From JAAZMI01 sp050948785 (GTDB taxonomy: Bacteria; Bacillota; Dethiobacteria; DTU022; UBA8154): a DNA stretch of 64,000 bases. Under the pieces are notes generated by a model. The model had not been told where the DNA came from, did not search any database, and worked only from the letters and a program-made list of their open reading frames with translations. Shown in pieces: positions 10,406 to 18,606 of the stretch. The number at the start of each line of letters is the position of its first letter. The stretch's first letter is position 1. The stretch spans positions 248,001-312,000 of the forward strand of contig JBMNEM010000001.1 of assembly GCA_050948785.1 (NCBI GenBank). Reading direction: 5' to 3'. The position numbers were made by a program, and so were the translations under genes.

Positions 10406-10642
10406 ATGGCCCATATATCTTTTAGAGTATCTGATGAGGAAAAAGAACTAATGGAAAACTATGCTAACTGGCTTGGTGTAAGCTTATCAGAAGCCATTAA
10501 AACCATTTTCTTTGAAAAGATGGAAGACGAATACGATTTGCGTGTTATAGCCGAATATGAAGCCGCAGAAAAAGAGGGTAAAATTGAATACAAAACCTTT
10601 GATGAGGTTGTAAACGATTTGGGGCTTGAAGATGAAATATAA
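10406..10642 (+). CDS. RelB/DUF6290-like antitoxin
   Basis: This 78-residue protein begins with a ribbon-helix-helix-type segment (MAHISFRVSDEEKELM) followed by a helix containing SLSEAIK and an acidic tail. That is the layout of type II antitoxins that bind their operator through the RHH domain and neutralise the toxin with the C-terminus. ATG 10406 is chosen because AAGGAG lies about 10 bases upstream; an upstream in-frame start at 10358 lacks a site. The stop overlaps the start of the RelE-like toxin by 11 bases, the usual coupling. A truncated relative of the N-terminus occurs at 21740. Confidence 0.85.
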   Translation: MAHISFRVSDEEKELMENYANWLGVSLSEAIKTIFFEKMEDEYDLRVIAEYEAAEKEGKIEYKTFDEVVNDLGLEDEI

Positions 10643-10895
10643 AGTAGTATTTACAAATAAAGCGAATAAAGCCTTAAAAAAGGTTGATCACCCACAAAGA
10701 AAAATGATTCTGTCCTGGATAAAAAATAACTTGGTAGGCTGCAAAGAACCAAGGAAACAAGGCAAAGCTTTAACCGGTGATAAGAAAGGTTATTGGCGGT
10801 ATCGTGTAGGTGTTTACAGGCTCATTGCTAGAATTGATGATTGCCGGCTTATAATCATTATGGTTAATATTAGCCATAGAAGAGAAATTTATTAA
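10632..10895 (+). CDS. RelE/ParE-superfamily toxin
   Basis: This basic protein of 87 residues has the RelE fold signature: KVVFTNKANKALKK at the N-terminus, a helical middle, ALTGDKKGYWRYRVG, YRLIARID, and a terminal VNISHRREIY resembling the catalytic-end motif of RelE mRNA interferases. RelE toxins cleave mRNA in the ribosomal A site. The start ATG 10632 lies inside the last codons of the antitoxin gene; a TTG six bases earlier is also possible. The pair looks intact. Confidence 0.87.
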   Translation: MKYKVVFTNKANKALKKVDHPQRKMILSWIKNNLVGCKEPRKQGKALTGDKKGYWRYRVGVYRLIARIDDCRLIIIMVNISHRREIY

Positions 10896-10959
10896 TAAAG
10901 CAGGTTATTTTTTAGAAAAAGCAGTGTAAAGCTGATGGAAGCCAACATATAACCTTATA

Positions 10960-11316
10960 GTGAGTGATAAAAGGGAAGGAGACAGGAAGAGGCCCTACAG
11001 AATCACCCTAAAAAATAGGGATGGGTTTGTCTTTGCCGGGTTGTGGGATGCCTGGATATCTCCCAAAGGTGAAACCATCAATTCCTGTACGATTATCACC
11101 ACCTCAGCCAATACTCTGATAGAGCCTATCCATAACCGCATGCCGGTTATTTTGTCAAAAAAAGCGGAAGAGGCCTGGCTCAACAAAGATACAGATGTTT
11201 CAACGCTTAAGGGCCTGTTAAATACTTATCCAGCAGAATTGATGGAAAGTCATGAAGTTTCAGCTATAGTCAATAATTTCCGAAATGATAACCCGGAAGT
11301 CCTAATGCCTGTATAA
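10960..11316 (+). pseudogene. C-terminal fragment of an SRAP (YedK/HMCES-like) protein
   Basis: The sequence matches the second half of SOS response-associated peptidases: FAGLWDAW, CTIITTSAN, and PIHNRMPVIL with the conserved histidine. Family members are about 200-230 residues and need the N-terminal Cys2 that crosslinks to abasic sites. Here only ~118 residues remain, starting from a GTG, with no N-terminal half in any frame upstream. It is a remnant that cannot form the DNA-protein crosslink. Confidence 0.8.
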
Positions 11317-11330
11317 GAGGAGGCCAGTCA

Positions 11331-11489
11331 ATGAGTAGTGGAGGAGCTGCTGCCGGCAGTGCTACTGTAACCGCGGCTGTTGTTGCCCAAGCGATTAAGG
11401 CAAAAAAAAAGGAAAGCGATTTATTTCACTCTTTGAATAAATACAGGGGGAAACGTTTTTTAAAAAGGAGCGTATCTGATTATGATTAA
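11331..11489 (+). CDS. Small Gly/Ala-rich protein of unknown function
   Basis: This 52-residue frame starts with ATG after GAGGAGG at a suitable spacing. It begins with MSSGGAAAGSATVTAAVVAQ, a small-residue helix, and ends in a basic tail (KAKKK, KYRGKR). It overlaps the start of the MoaE-like gene by 8 bases, so the two are probably cotranslated. I do not recognise a family. Confidence 0.5.
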   Translation: MSSGGAAAGSATVTAAVVAQAIKAKKKESDLFHSLNKYRGKRFLKRSVSDYD

Positions 11490-11892
11490 AAAAACATCAC
11501 CATCTATTGACGAATGGCTTAAGGAAGCAAAAGCGGATCCTGTTGCTTTAAAGGTAGGGATGTTTTTAGTTCATAATGGTGTTGTACGTCAAACACCTAA
11601 AGCAAAGGTTCGCCAAGGGTTTGATGATGGTTCGTTGGTAAAAGGAATGGACTTTTCCTATGATGCGGTAAAAGTTGATGAGGCGATTGCGGAAACTTAT
11701 AAGATGGATGGAATATTCTATGTTAAGGTGTGGCTTAATGAAGGTCGGCTGGAAATAGGGGATGACATAATGTATGTACTTATAGGTGGCGATATTAGAC
11801 CCCATGTTATTGATGCTCTTCAATTTCTGGTTGAAAAGATTAAAACCGAATGTGTTACGGAAATAGAACGAAAAGCTACCGGGAAGATGTAA
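11482..11892 (+). CDS. moaE: MoaE-like molybdopterin synthase catalytic subunit
   Basis: The 136-residue protein has the features of the MoaE-like family in anaerobes: SIDEWLKEAK at the N-terminus, GMFLVHNGVVR, then YKMDGIFYVKVWLNEGRLEIGDD and GGDIRPHVIDALQ. MoaE transfers sulfur from the MoaD thiocarboxylate onto precursor Z to make the dithiolene pterin used by molybdenum and tungsten enzymes. AGGAG lies 12 bases upstream of the ATG, and the gene overlaps a small preceding frame. No moaD is adjacent. The product is relevant to the AOR-family enzyme at 40.5 kb, which needs a tungsten-bispterin, though a direct link is inference. Confidence 0.75.
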   Translation: MIKKTSPSIDEWLKEAKADPVALKVGMFLVHNGVVRQTPKAKVRQGFDDGSLVKGMDFSYDAVKVDEAIAETYKMDGIFYVKVWLNEGRLEIGDDIMYVLIGGDIRPHVIDALQFLVEKIKTECVTEIERKATGKM

Positions 11893-11959
11893 GAACTACA
11901 GGCAAGCAGCCACGGAAATGATGCAAAAGATGAATCAAAAAACAGGGTGAATGCCTTCC

Positions 11960-12196
11960 TTATTTTTTGTATAACTCAAAACCCTGTTGAAGTATTTTGT
12001 CTTCCCAAATCATCTGCAGCAAAGTTATATCTTCACTGTAATCGGTTCTTACTCCATCTTTGTCGTATTCAAGGTTCTCAATTATCTCAATCATAAACCC
12101 AGCTTCGCCATGCTGTTTCCAATCCTTTTGGAGCTCTTTGTTGCATATAGAATCCCTTGTAAATGGTATAATAAAATGGATGATTTTGGCCGGCAA
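11960..12196 (-). pseudogene. C-terminal remnant of a GIY-YIG nuclease-family protein
   Basis: From about 12151 leftward the minus strand reads NKELQKDWKQHGEAGF, EIIENLEYDKDG, then LQMIWEDKIL, the pattern of the C-terminal half of small GIY-YIG family proteins. The catalytic N-terminal GIY-YIG half is absent, and the first 15 codons are not family-like. It is a degraded fragment lying between plus-strand genes. Confidence 0.55.
12158..12179 (+). repeat. 22-base promoter-like repeat, copy 2
   Basis: TGTAAATGGTATAATAAAAT followed by GG, one mismatch from 10286-10307. It contains TATAAT and lies 32 bases before the next plus-strand gene, a suitable place for a promoter. Confidence 0.55.
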
Positions 12197-12210
12197 AGGG
12201 GGCGTTTTCT

Positions 12211-13137
12211 ATGCCGGAACGGGAAAGACTGGGACATATCTTAAAAAGAAGGATTTGGGGAAGACATAATCCCCAACAATATTTCCGGGAGGTCGCCCGG
12301 TGGTTTGCATATATTGTATTAACCTGGCGAAAAAAGGAGGGCAGTTGCCATCTTGTTTCGCCACGGGAGCAGGCAGGGAACATTATTTATTTAAAAAAGA
12401 GCTATAACCCTGCTGATTACAGTACCCTTTGGGAGTTTATTCAGAACGGGCCTGTAAAAAATAAGGTGACAACTTCTGTGCACAGCGCGGATTTTTCACG
12501 TGCCGATTATCAATCAGATCTGGAAAAACTGACAGGCAACTATATTCATAGCCTACTCACCCTGGTTGTTGCGGAATTAATTGAAGAGTATAACCCATTT
12601 TTGCGGGAATGGGTACAAAAGTCAAATTTTCGGCATAATTTTGGAGAGACAGTTCCCTATAGGGTGGAAAACGCCGGCAGGATTGCAGCTGAGATTCTTT
12701 ATTCTGACTTGGTTGGTGATTTTCTTGTGCAGACCTTTACTGCCGAATTAAAGGCAGGGGTTCTCAATATACCCTGTCAAACATTATTTCAACACGGAAA
12801 CAAGGAAGCCAAAAAAACGCTACAGGAAGAGCGATTAAGACGTATGGAACTTGAAGAAAGGCAGCGGCTGGGTGAGGCGGAAGACCGTAAAAAAGCTGCA
12901 GAACTCTGGCAAAGGGTGTGGGGGAAAGTGGAAAAGCATGAGGGGGAAGTTGGCAGGAAAAGATTACAAAAACAAATAGTCGATCAGCATATTTATGAAG
13001 AAAAATTAAAGCATGTATTGTTGGAACTCTGCAACGAAGGGACTAAAAGAACAGAAATAAAGATTTTGGCCATGTTCCCACAATGCAACTTTTCAAATTC
13101 TGTTACAGATGCGCTAACAAATTTTTCCGGTGACTAG
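12211..13137 (+). CDS. Conserved-looking hypothetical protein with C-terminal coiled coil
   Basis: This 308-residue soluble protein is not recognised. Residues 1-195 are mixed, with a Trp- and Tyr-rich front (RWFAYIVLTWR) and no signal peptide. Residues ~200-255 are strongly charged and helical (EERLRRMELEERQRLGEAED), likely a coiled coil, followed by a short helical tail. A GGGGGC purine run precedes the ATG, and a TATAAT-containing repeat lies just upstream. It stands alone between a nuclease remnant and a folate-enzyme gene. Confidence 0.65.
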   Translation: MPERERLGHILKRRIWGRHNPQQYFREVARWFAYIVLTWRKKEGSCHLVSPREQAGNIIYLKKSYNPADYSTLWEFIQNGPVKNKVTTSVHSADFSRADYQSDLEKLTGNYIHSLLTLVVAELIEEYNPFLREWVQKSNFRHNFGETVPYRVENAGRIAAEILYSDLVGDFLVQTFTAELKAGVLNIPCQTLFQHGNKEAKKTLQEERLRRMELEERQRLGEAEDRKKAAELWQRVWGKVEKHEGEVGRKRLQKQIVDQHIYEEKLKHVLLELCNEGTKRTEIKILAMFPQCNFSNSVTDALTNFSGD

Positions 13138-13215
13138 TTCCACAAGGTATTGATTTACAATATAATATTATCATTATAAGATTCAAACCTGATTATTGCA
13201 AAAAGGGGGATTTAT

Positions 13216-13788
13216 ATGGGCAGGATACCGGTTATTAAAGATTTACGGTTAACGGCTTACTTTCAGGAACTTTCTGCAGATTCTCTTTACCCCAGCGCCG
13301 GGTCATCCGCGGCCATGACTGCTGCCCATGCTGCAGCACTTTTTGCCATGGCCTGCCGGGTAAACTTGAGAAAAATTAAAGAGGGTTCACCTGCAGGGGA
13401 GGGAGACAACGGCCAGAAAGATTTCTGGCAGGAAACCCTGAAGAAGGCAGAACTTCTTTTGGAACAATCGCTTGCTTTGGCCCAGGAGGATGGTTTTGCG
13501 ATAAAAGATTTTATGAAGGGGGTTCCTCAGGGTGCAGAAAGGGCAACAGATATCCCCCTGAAAATTGCCCGCTGTGCCGGAGAAATAACCGTTTTGACCA
13601 GGGGCGCCCTTCCTAAATCCTATGTTCCTGTGCAGGCGGACGTGGAATGTGCCCGCTGTTTGGCAGCAGGGAGCAAAAAGGCTGCCCTTACAGTAGCACG
13701 CTACAACCTTCCCCTGCTTGATCAGGATAAAAGGGAAAATTATTCTGACCAAATATCCAAACTTGATCAGGGTGTGTCAACGCCTTAA
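13216..13788 (+). CDS. Cyclodeaminase/cyclohydrolase-family protein (FchA-like)
   Basis: This 190-residue protein resembles the FTCD C-terminal/FchA family, all-helical enzymes acting on formimino- or methenyl-tetrahydrofolate. Typical features are the early YPSAGSSAAMTAAHAAALFAM segment, a central EDGFAIKDFM segment, and a later ADVECARCLAAGSKKAAL. AAGGGGG precedes the ATG. In acetogenic and purinolytic Clostridia such proteins serve one-carbon metabolism. The sequence is complete, but it lacks a folate-operon context, so the substrate is uncertain. Confidence 0.8.
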   Translation: MGRIPVIKDLRLTAYFQELSADSLYPSAGSSAAMTAAHAAALFAMACRVNLRKIKEGSPAGEGDNGQKDFWQETLKKAELLLEQSLALAQEDGFAIKDFMKGVPQGAERATDIPLKIARCAGEITVLTRGALPKSYVPVQADVECARCLAAGSKKAALTVARYNLPLLDQDKRENYSDQISKLDQGVSTP

Positions 13789-13930
13789 AACATTAATTTC
13801 CGGAATAATAGCCAGTCCCATAAATATTGAAACCGGACTGTTAATATATTTTTAATTAAAATAAAGATACGGAGAGACAAATTATGGTTCATTTAAGCAA
13901 TATGGATATCATTCAGGGGGGGGATGAACT

Positions 13931-14254
13931 ATGAGTTCCAACATTATTTCCATTGAAATAATTAAAGAAAAAGCAGTTCCAATATTAAGAAATTACCCGG
14001 TAGACAAAGCAATATTATTTGGATCATGCGCCGAAGGCAAAGCTACAGATAAAAGTGATATAGATTTGTATATTGATACAAATGGGAAATAAAAAGGACT
14101 TGATTTTGTCGGCTTGCTTGAAACTTTAGTTAATACTTTAGGAGTAGGTTTAGACTTAATTGATAGATCACATATCGAGCCGGATTCTTTAATAATTAAG
14201 GAAATTGAAGACAAAGGTATGGTAATATATGAAAAATCAAAGGATTATTCTTAA
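13931..14254 (+). pseudogene. MntA-type nucleotidyltransferase antitoxin, broken by TAA
   Basis: The frame begins MSSNIISIEIIKEKAV and contains the nucleotidyltransferase signature GSCAEGKATDKSDIDL, as in the minimal nucleotidyltransferases paired with HEPN toxins. A TAA at 14090-14092 interrupts it; the same frame then continues with matching sequence (LGVGLDLIDRSHIEPD) to the TAA ending at 14254. It overlaps the following HepT-like gene by 26 bases, the normal MntA/HepT layout. Confidence 0.8.
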
Positions 14255-14554
14255 GATAACCAATTATATTGATTCCATATTAAAATATACCAAGGATATA
14301 GATCATACTGGATTTAGGAACAATAGTATGATGGTGGAGGCATGCGTATTTAATTTAAGCCAAATCGGTGAATTAGTCAACAAACTGGATGAAGAATATA
14401 TTGCAAAACATTCCAACATCCCCGGTTTAAAATGAGAGGTTTAAGAAATCGCATAGTTCATGATTATGAAGGTGTAAATCTAAAATTAATTTGGGAAATT
14501 ATTGATATGGACATAAAAAAATTAAAAGAACAGTTATTGAAGCTATCAGGCTAG
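14229..14554 (+). pseudogene. HepT-type HEPN toxin, frameshifted
   Basis: The N-terminal part (MKNQRIILKITNYIDSIL, then NLSQIGELVNKLDEEY) is HepT-like and stops at TGA 14433. The C-terminal part continues in another frame from about 14432 with GLRNRIVHDYEG, which includes the RNase motif R-x4-H-x-Y of HEPN toxins. A one-base slip in the AAAA run near 14430 explains the break. Both genes of this pair are therefore damaged. Confidence 0.8.
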
Positions 14555-14557
14555 TTC

Positions 14558-15416
14558 TTAAGCCTACCGGGAAAAACAAAAAATAAAAGGAAAAACAGGG
14601 CAAAGTGGAGAAATTCCCCATGTACTTGGAATCTATGGTTAAGGGGCATTCTGATGGCCCGTTCCCTGGTTTTTCTGACATCTTTCTATGTCCTGGGAAT
14701 CGTCCTGGGGCGCTGGACTGGGTTTTGTTCAACTTTTTTTTAGACGGGAAGGCCTGCAGGCGTTTGTTTCTTTGTTGATTCTCTTTCTGGCTGTTGGAAG
14801 TTTAGTTTTAAATATTTCTTTACAGAAAACCATCGGCAATATCCGTGCTTTCAACGGGGAAAAGTGTACACTGATGGGTATGATCGAGGATGAGCCCCTG
14901 TGGCGTGATGATGACGTAGTTTTCCCCCTGCGTCCTGAAAAGTTGGTTCTAGAAGGTAAAGAACATTCTGTAAGCGGCACGGTGCGGGTTGTGCTCCGGC
15001 TGAAGGATTTCCAATGGGGCGGTGGCACGGACGACAGTGAAAGGGGTGAGTCTGCAGAAAAGGATAAAAGGAATACAGAAGATCAGGAAAACAAGACTGG
15101 TGATGCAGACTTATATTTTTTATCCTACGGCCAGAAAGTATCCCTGGAGGGCATGCTCTATGAGCCGCAAGGAAAGCGCAACCCCGGCGGTTTTGGTTAC
15201 CGTGCTTTCCTGGAAACGCAGGGGGTGGCGGCCACTTTTTATGGCGCGGCAAAAGATACGGTCCATCTCGGCCTCTCCCCGGAGCTGTCTTGCCTACGCC
15301 GGGTAGCTCTGCAGCTCAAGGAAAAAATGTCCGCTATTTTAAGGGCTTACCTGCCGGAAAAAGAGGGCAACCTGCTCGTAGGGATGCTTTTTGGTGAGCG
15401 CAGGGCGCTTGATCCG
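14558..15416 (+). repeat. Segmental duplication, copy 1 (5' part of comEC)
   Basis: This segment is very similar to 21789-22691 by direct reading, including the non-coding 90 bases before comEC. Copy 1 lacks about 46 bases near 14710, with GCG microhomology at the junction, and carries scattered point differences. Confidence 0.9.
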
Positions 15417-15470
15417 GAAGTGGAAAGTTTCTTTGCCCGAAGCGGCGTTGCGCACCTCATCCCGACGTAG
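14654..15470 (+). pseudogene. Truncated comEC copy
   Basis: It starts like the intact gene at 21885 (MARSLVFLTSFYVLG) but loses frame at the ~46-base deletion near 14710. The remaining frame follows the DUF4131-like N-terminal region of ComEC to about residue 265 and stops at 15470. After 15416 the sequence no longer follows copy 2: it reads EVESFFARSGVAHL in place of ITEQMFKTSGVSHL, then hits TAG. Both versions are ComEC-like there, so the end probably comes from a different comEC allele. It lacks the membrane channel and nuclease-like domain. Confidence 0.85.
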
Positions 15471-15558
15471 TTTCGCAAAAAATATTAGGTTCACGATTAC
15501 CGAAAGAATCGACACTCGCAGGGATAGCAAAGCAAAGAAAAGATATAAAAACAACGCG

Positions 15559-15867
15559 ATGATCGAAAAAACTGGTAACTTTTACCTAGAAATGTTTTAT
15601 AAAATAGAAGAAGCCGCCCTTAAAGAAAAGACAACAACAACAGAAATAATAAGAAAAACAGTTAACGATGCCATGAGAAATAAAAGCATAAAGTTCCCGT
15701 ACAAGCAGCCTCTCCATAAACAGGAAATACATAGAGGCTATACTCAAAAAAGAAAAGTTATCTCTTTTACCCCAGAACAGGTTTCTTTTTTAGAAGATAC
15801 CGCCTCAAGAAATAATTTATATGTTTCTGAAGTTATTCGAATATGCGTTCAGGCTTTTTTTGAATAA
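15559..15867 (+). CDS. Putative ribbon-helix-helix protein
   Basis: This basic protein of 102 residues has two short segments compatible with RHH units: FYKIEEAALKEKTTTTEIIR near the N-terminus and ISFTPEQVSFLEDTASRN near the C-terminus, ending SEVIRICVQAFFE. The start ATG 15559 has no strong ribosome binding site, and the frame is open upstream into the comEC remnant. A clear terminator follows. It may be an orphan antitoxin or a regulator left from a mobile element. Confidence 0.5.
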   Translation: MIEKTGNFYLEMFYKIEEAALKEKTTTTEIIRKTVNDAMRNKSIKFPYKQPLHKQEIHRGYTQKRKVISFTPEQVSFLEDTASRNNLYVSEVIRICVQAFFE

Positions 15868-15887
15868 CATAAAAATAGGGCTTGGGA

Positions 15888-15927
15888 ACCAAAAACCTGG
15901 TGCTTAAAAAAAGCAACCAGGTTTTTT
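15888..15927 (+). terminator. Rho-independent terminator
   Basis: AAAAACCTGGTGCTT and AAGCAACCAGGTTTTTT form a stem with an A-rich loop followed by a T run, 20 bases after the preceding stop codon. Confidence 0.8.
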
Positions 15928-16008
15928 GATCAGATATGGAGCCCGTTGAAGAATCAAAAGCAGAAGTAACTGGATAAACAGAAAAAACAGCACAGGCGGG
16001 GTAAAATT

Positions 16009-16314
16009 TTAACCAATACGTTGGCCTGAGGCTATTACTTCCTTAGCAAAAGGATTGTTTTTTCTTAAAGGATGGGGTTCTATGCGAATATCAACCTTCC
16101 TTCTAATTCTCATTAGCTTTAGGGTATCTTCGATAATATCCCCAGAGAAATCATCCGTAATTACCGCGATGTCAATATCACTATCCTGATCGTGGTTTCC
16201 GTTGACAAAAGAGCCAAACAAATAGACCGCATCTACGTTCATTTCTTTTTTGACCAAGTCTGCATACTTTTTTGCGATAGCAGTTATTTCTTCTCCAACA
16301 CTTCTAGAAGCCAC
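16009..16314 (-). CDS. MNT-type nucleotidyltransferase antitoxin
   Basis: This small nucleotidyltransferase has the signature GSFVNGNHDQDSDIDIAV, with the two catalytic aspartates, then VDIRIEPHPLR. Such proteins AMPylate or otherwise neutralise HEPN toxins. The GTG at 16314 (VASRSVGEE) is preferred: it overlaps the end of the upstream HEPN gene by 31 bases, whereas the ATG at 16368 lies deeper inside it. The product is about 101 residues. The frame is intact, unlike the related pair at 13.9-14.5 kb. Confidence 0.8.
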   Translation of the reverse strand: MASRSVGEEITAIAKKYADLVKKEMNVDAVYLFGSFVNGNHDQDSDIDIAVITDDFSGDIIEDTLKLMRIRRKVDIRIEPHPLRKNNPFAKEVIASGQRIG

Positions 16315-16688
16315 GTTTTCAACTCCTTGATAATTTTTAAGTTTTTTTCTGTAAATGTCGGCGTGCATTTATTATAGAAGCTATGCTTGTAGTCCGGATA
16401 CCGGGCTGCAATATTAAAACTTGTTACCATATCCAGCTGATCCCTTTCTTTATCGTTGGGTTCTAAACCAGCTTTTTCTGAAAGTCGTAGCAAATCATGG
16501 GTTCTTGGAACTTTTGTATCAACCAGGGCCATATAAACAGCTTTCAGAAGTTTTTCTAAAACCAAATGTCCTAAAAAGAGACTCCAATGGTAATCCTTGC
16601 TTTCATATAAATGCATCATGGTTTGGTGGTCTTGCTCTGCCGGGGCAACCCAATATTTTATAATTTCATCCCTGGTCAAACCAGACAC
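16284..16688 (-). CDS. HEPN-domain protein (toxin partner)
   Basis: This 134-residue all-helical HEPN protein contains AEQDHQTMMHLYESKDYHWSLF and LGHLVLEKLLKAVY, typical of HEPN proteins next to MNT nucleotidyltransferases, and a late RYPDYKHSFYNK segment. The order HEPN then MNT with overlap is the common operon layout. Many members of this subgroup lack the R-x4-H RNase motif; I do not see a clear one here, so toxicity is uncertain. Confidence 0.82.
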   Translation of the reverse strand: MSGLTRDEIIKYWVAPAEQDHQTMMHLYESKDYHWSLFLGHLVLEKLLKAVYMALVDTKVPRTHDLLRLSEKAGLEPNDKERDQLDMVTSFNIAARYPDYKHSFYNKCTPTFTEKNLKIIKELKTWLLEVLEKK

Positions 16689-17033
16689 CTTCTTAAACTG
16701 ATGGTATTATATTCACTATAGTTGCATAAACATAAAATCAATTTGTCAAGTAACATAACGGCGGTGTATTATATTAGTTTCCTAAATTTCCTGTAATAGT
16801 TTTTTTAACAATGCAAAAGTAGTATACACTATATGGTTATATTTGACAACTGCAGAAGCAAGGATTTACAGATTTGGAAGTACCTATAGGCGCCAAAGTT
16901 ATGGTGATATACCTGGCAAAACAAGGGGAGGCCATTTTAACCGATACTTCCTTTTTATATTTTTAATTGCAAAAAGTAAAGGGAATACAAAAAAGATATA
17001 TTTGTATGTTAACCTATGCTTGGGGTGAGGAAA
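16689..17033. other. Intergenic region
   Basis: AT-rich DNA with no convincing gene. A frame around 16865-16965 reads DLEVPIGAKVMVIYLAKQGE and might be a fragment of a protein, but it has no start and no recognised family. A TTGACA occurs on the minus strand near 16746-16751, upstream of the HEPN gene. Confidence 0.4.
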
Positions 17034-17231
17034 GTGGCTTTTAAATTTCTTTTGGTAGAAGATGATGCAGAAATGAGGGAAATCATTACAGACTATTTTG
17101 CAGAGAAAAGCGGTGGGGCTTTGGTTATAAGCTCGGCTGAAAAGGGTAGGGCTTTTAACTTATCGTTACTACCTGCCGATACCTTACCAGAATACAGTCA
17201 GGGTAGGGGCCAATGGCGATCAGGGTCTTAA
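17034..17231 (+). pseudogene. Response-regulator receiver domain remnant
   Basis: A GTG start after GGGGTGAGG gives VAFKFLLVEDDAEMREIITD, the beginning of a receiver domain with its acidic pocket. After ~40 residues the sequence is no longer receiver-like and the frame stops. The phospho-acceptor aspartate region and the DNA-binding domain are missing, so this is a deletion remnant. A histidine kinase fragment follows immediately. Confidence 0.7.
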
Positions 17232-17724
17232 CAGCACCTTTTGGACGGTGCTGGCCTGTGACATAGATATTGGGAAACGCTGTCTTCCCAGCCTGGCTTT
17301 TGTCTGGATTTCCTGCTTTTTAACTTTTGGTGTTGCCGCCTTCATCCTGGCAAAACAAACTGTGCGAACTTATAAACAACAGGAGAAGCTTGAAAACCAG
17401 CGCCGGGAAATTACTAATGCCCTGGCTCATGATCTAAAAACTCCTTTAAGTATTATTGCCGGGTATGCCGAAAATTTACAAGCGAACGTCCATACAGAAA
17501 AAAGGGAGCATTATGCCCATCACATCCAGGCAAACGTCAACCGTATGGATCAAATAATTCATAAAATGCTGGAACTGACGAAATTAGAAGCAGATTCCCC
17601 TGGAAGCAATTTTGAAAATGTGGCGCTGGCTGAGGTGTGCAAAATAATCGTTGATCGTTACAAGCCGGTCTGGGAAAAAATAGTGAAGATGGTGTTACAT
17701 TCTGGTTCAGATTTCGCTATCTGA
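17203..17724 (+). pseudogene. Histidine kinase fragment (TM + HisKA)
   Basis: The frame from about 17203 reads part of an extracellular sensor domain, one transmembrane helix (FLTFGVAAFILA), then a HisKA dimerisation domain with the phosphorylated histidine in NALAHDLKTPLS. It ends after LTKLEAD and about 30 further residues. The N-terminal membrane helix and the HATPase domain are missing, so it cannot autophosphorylate. It is probably the partner of the adjacent receiver remnant after an internal deletion. Confidence 0.75.
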
Positions 17725-17762
17725 AGAAAACAGTTAAGTTACGCATTTAGAAGGGGTAAAAA

Positions 17763-18188
17763 ATGAGGAAAAATGTTATTCTAAAGTTTTCGGCAGGTAT
17801 AACTGCTTTTCTGCTAATACTATCCCTGTTCTCGGTTGTTAATTCTTTTTTGTGCAATTCTGTATTGGCAAATACAGCTAAGGGTAAAGCTCTGTTTCAG
17901 AATTTATGATTCAATTCGGCTTGCTTTCCGAATCAGTTCGTGACCGCTACCAATATGGAATGTTGGAGGATATCAGAAACTAAAAATCTTGAACATGTAG
18001 TTTACTTGGAATTTGAGGTAATCATTCCTGTCGGCAGTGACGTTTCTGTTACAGCAGATATGTAAAAAAATCCAAGTTACGACTTCGCTTGCTCCAGCTC
18101 TGATAACAAAGACATACAGGGTTACGATATGGTGACTACTAAACAATGGCTGGTAGCTCAAAATTATTATATCGACACCCATGTCTAA
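17763..18188 (+). pseudogene. Remnant of a secreted protein
   Basis: ATG 17763 begins a 48-codon frame with a clear signal peptide (MRKNVILKF, then a hydrophobic AFLLILSLFSVV core) ending at TGA 17909. Downstream, a separate frame reads EFEVIIPVGSDVSVTADM, stop, then KNPSYDFACSSSDNKD and ends near 18188. These look like parts of one exported protein broken by a frameshift and a nonsense codon. The family is not recognised. Confidence 0.45.
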
Positions 18189-18193
18189 TGGTG

Positions 18194-18214
18194 TTAGACT
18201 ATAACTTAGTCTAA
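18194..18214. promoter_or_regulatory. Palindromic operator, probably for the BlaI-like repressor
   Basis: TTAGACTA-TAACT-TAGTCTAA is a perfect 8-base inverted repeat with a 5-base centre, 27 bases before the blaI-like ATG. BlaI/MecI family dimers bind such dyads, so autorepression is likely (inference). Confidence 0.7.
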
Positions 18215-18241
18215 TAACATACGACAAGGGGGTCCATTTTT

Positions 18242-18604
18242 ATGAAACAATATAAATTGGGTGAAATGGAACAAAGGTTTGCCGACTTAATATGGCAGCA
18301 GGAACCGCTCAGCACGCGTACTTTAATCGGTCTGTGCGCCGGGGCATTTGCTTGGAAAAGAACTACGACCTATACTATGCTCAAACGCCTTTGTGAGCGC
18401 GGAATATTTCAAAATGATGGCGGTACGGTAACTGCCTTGATGTCTAAAAGTGAATTTGGGGCTGCGCAGGGCGAAGAATTCCTCAATAACAGCTTTGGCG
18501 GTTCCCTGCCGCGGTTTTTGGCGGCTTTTACCCGTAGAAAAAAGCTCAGCGATCAGGAAATCAATGAAATTGAACGGCTTATCAGCGCACATCGGGAGGG
18601 ATAA
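18242..18604 (+). CDS. BlaI/MecI-family transcriptional repressor
   Basis: This 120-residue winged-helix regulator has the BlaI pattern: LGEMEQRFADLIWQQEPLS at the N-terminus, TTTYTMLKRLCERG as the recognition helix region and a dimerisation tail. BlaI repressors are inactivated when a membrane BlaR1-type metalloprotease signals. AAGGGGG precedes the ATG, a palindromic operator lies just upstream, and the M56 peptidase gene follows after two bases, so the two form an operon. Confidence 0.9.
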   Translation: MKQYKLGEMEQRFADLIWQQEPLSTRTLIGLCAGAFAWKRTTTYTMLKRLCERGIFQNDGGTVTALMSKSEFGAAQGEEFLNNSFGGSLPRFLAAFTRRKKLSDQEINEIERLISAHREG

Positions 18605-18606
18605 CA

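Noticed and set aside
14090..14092. In-frame stop in the MntA-like gene as a recoded codon
   Set aside because: It is TAA, not TGA, with no hairpin, and the partner gene is also broken, so decay is simpler.
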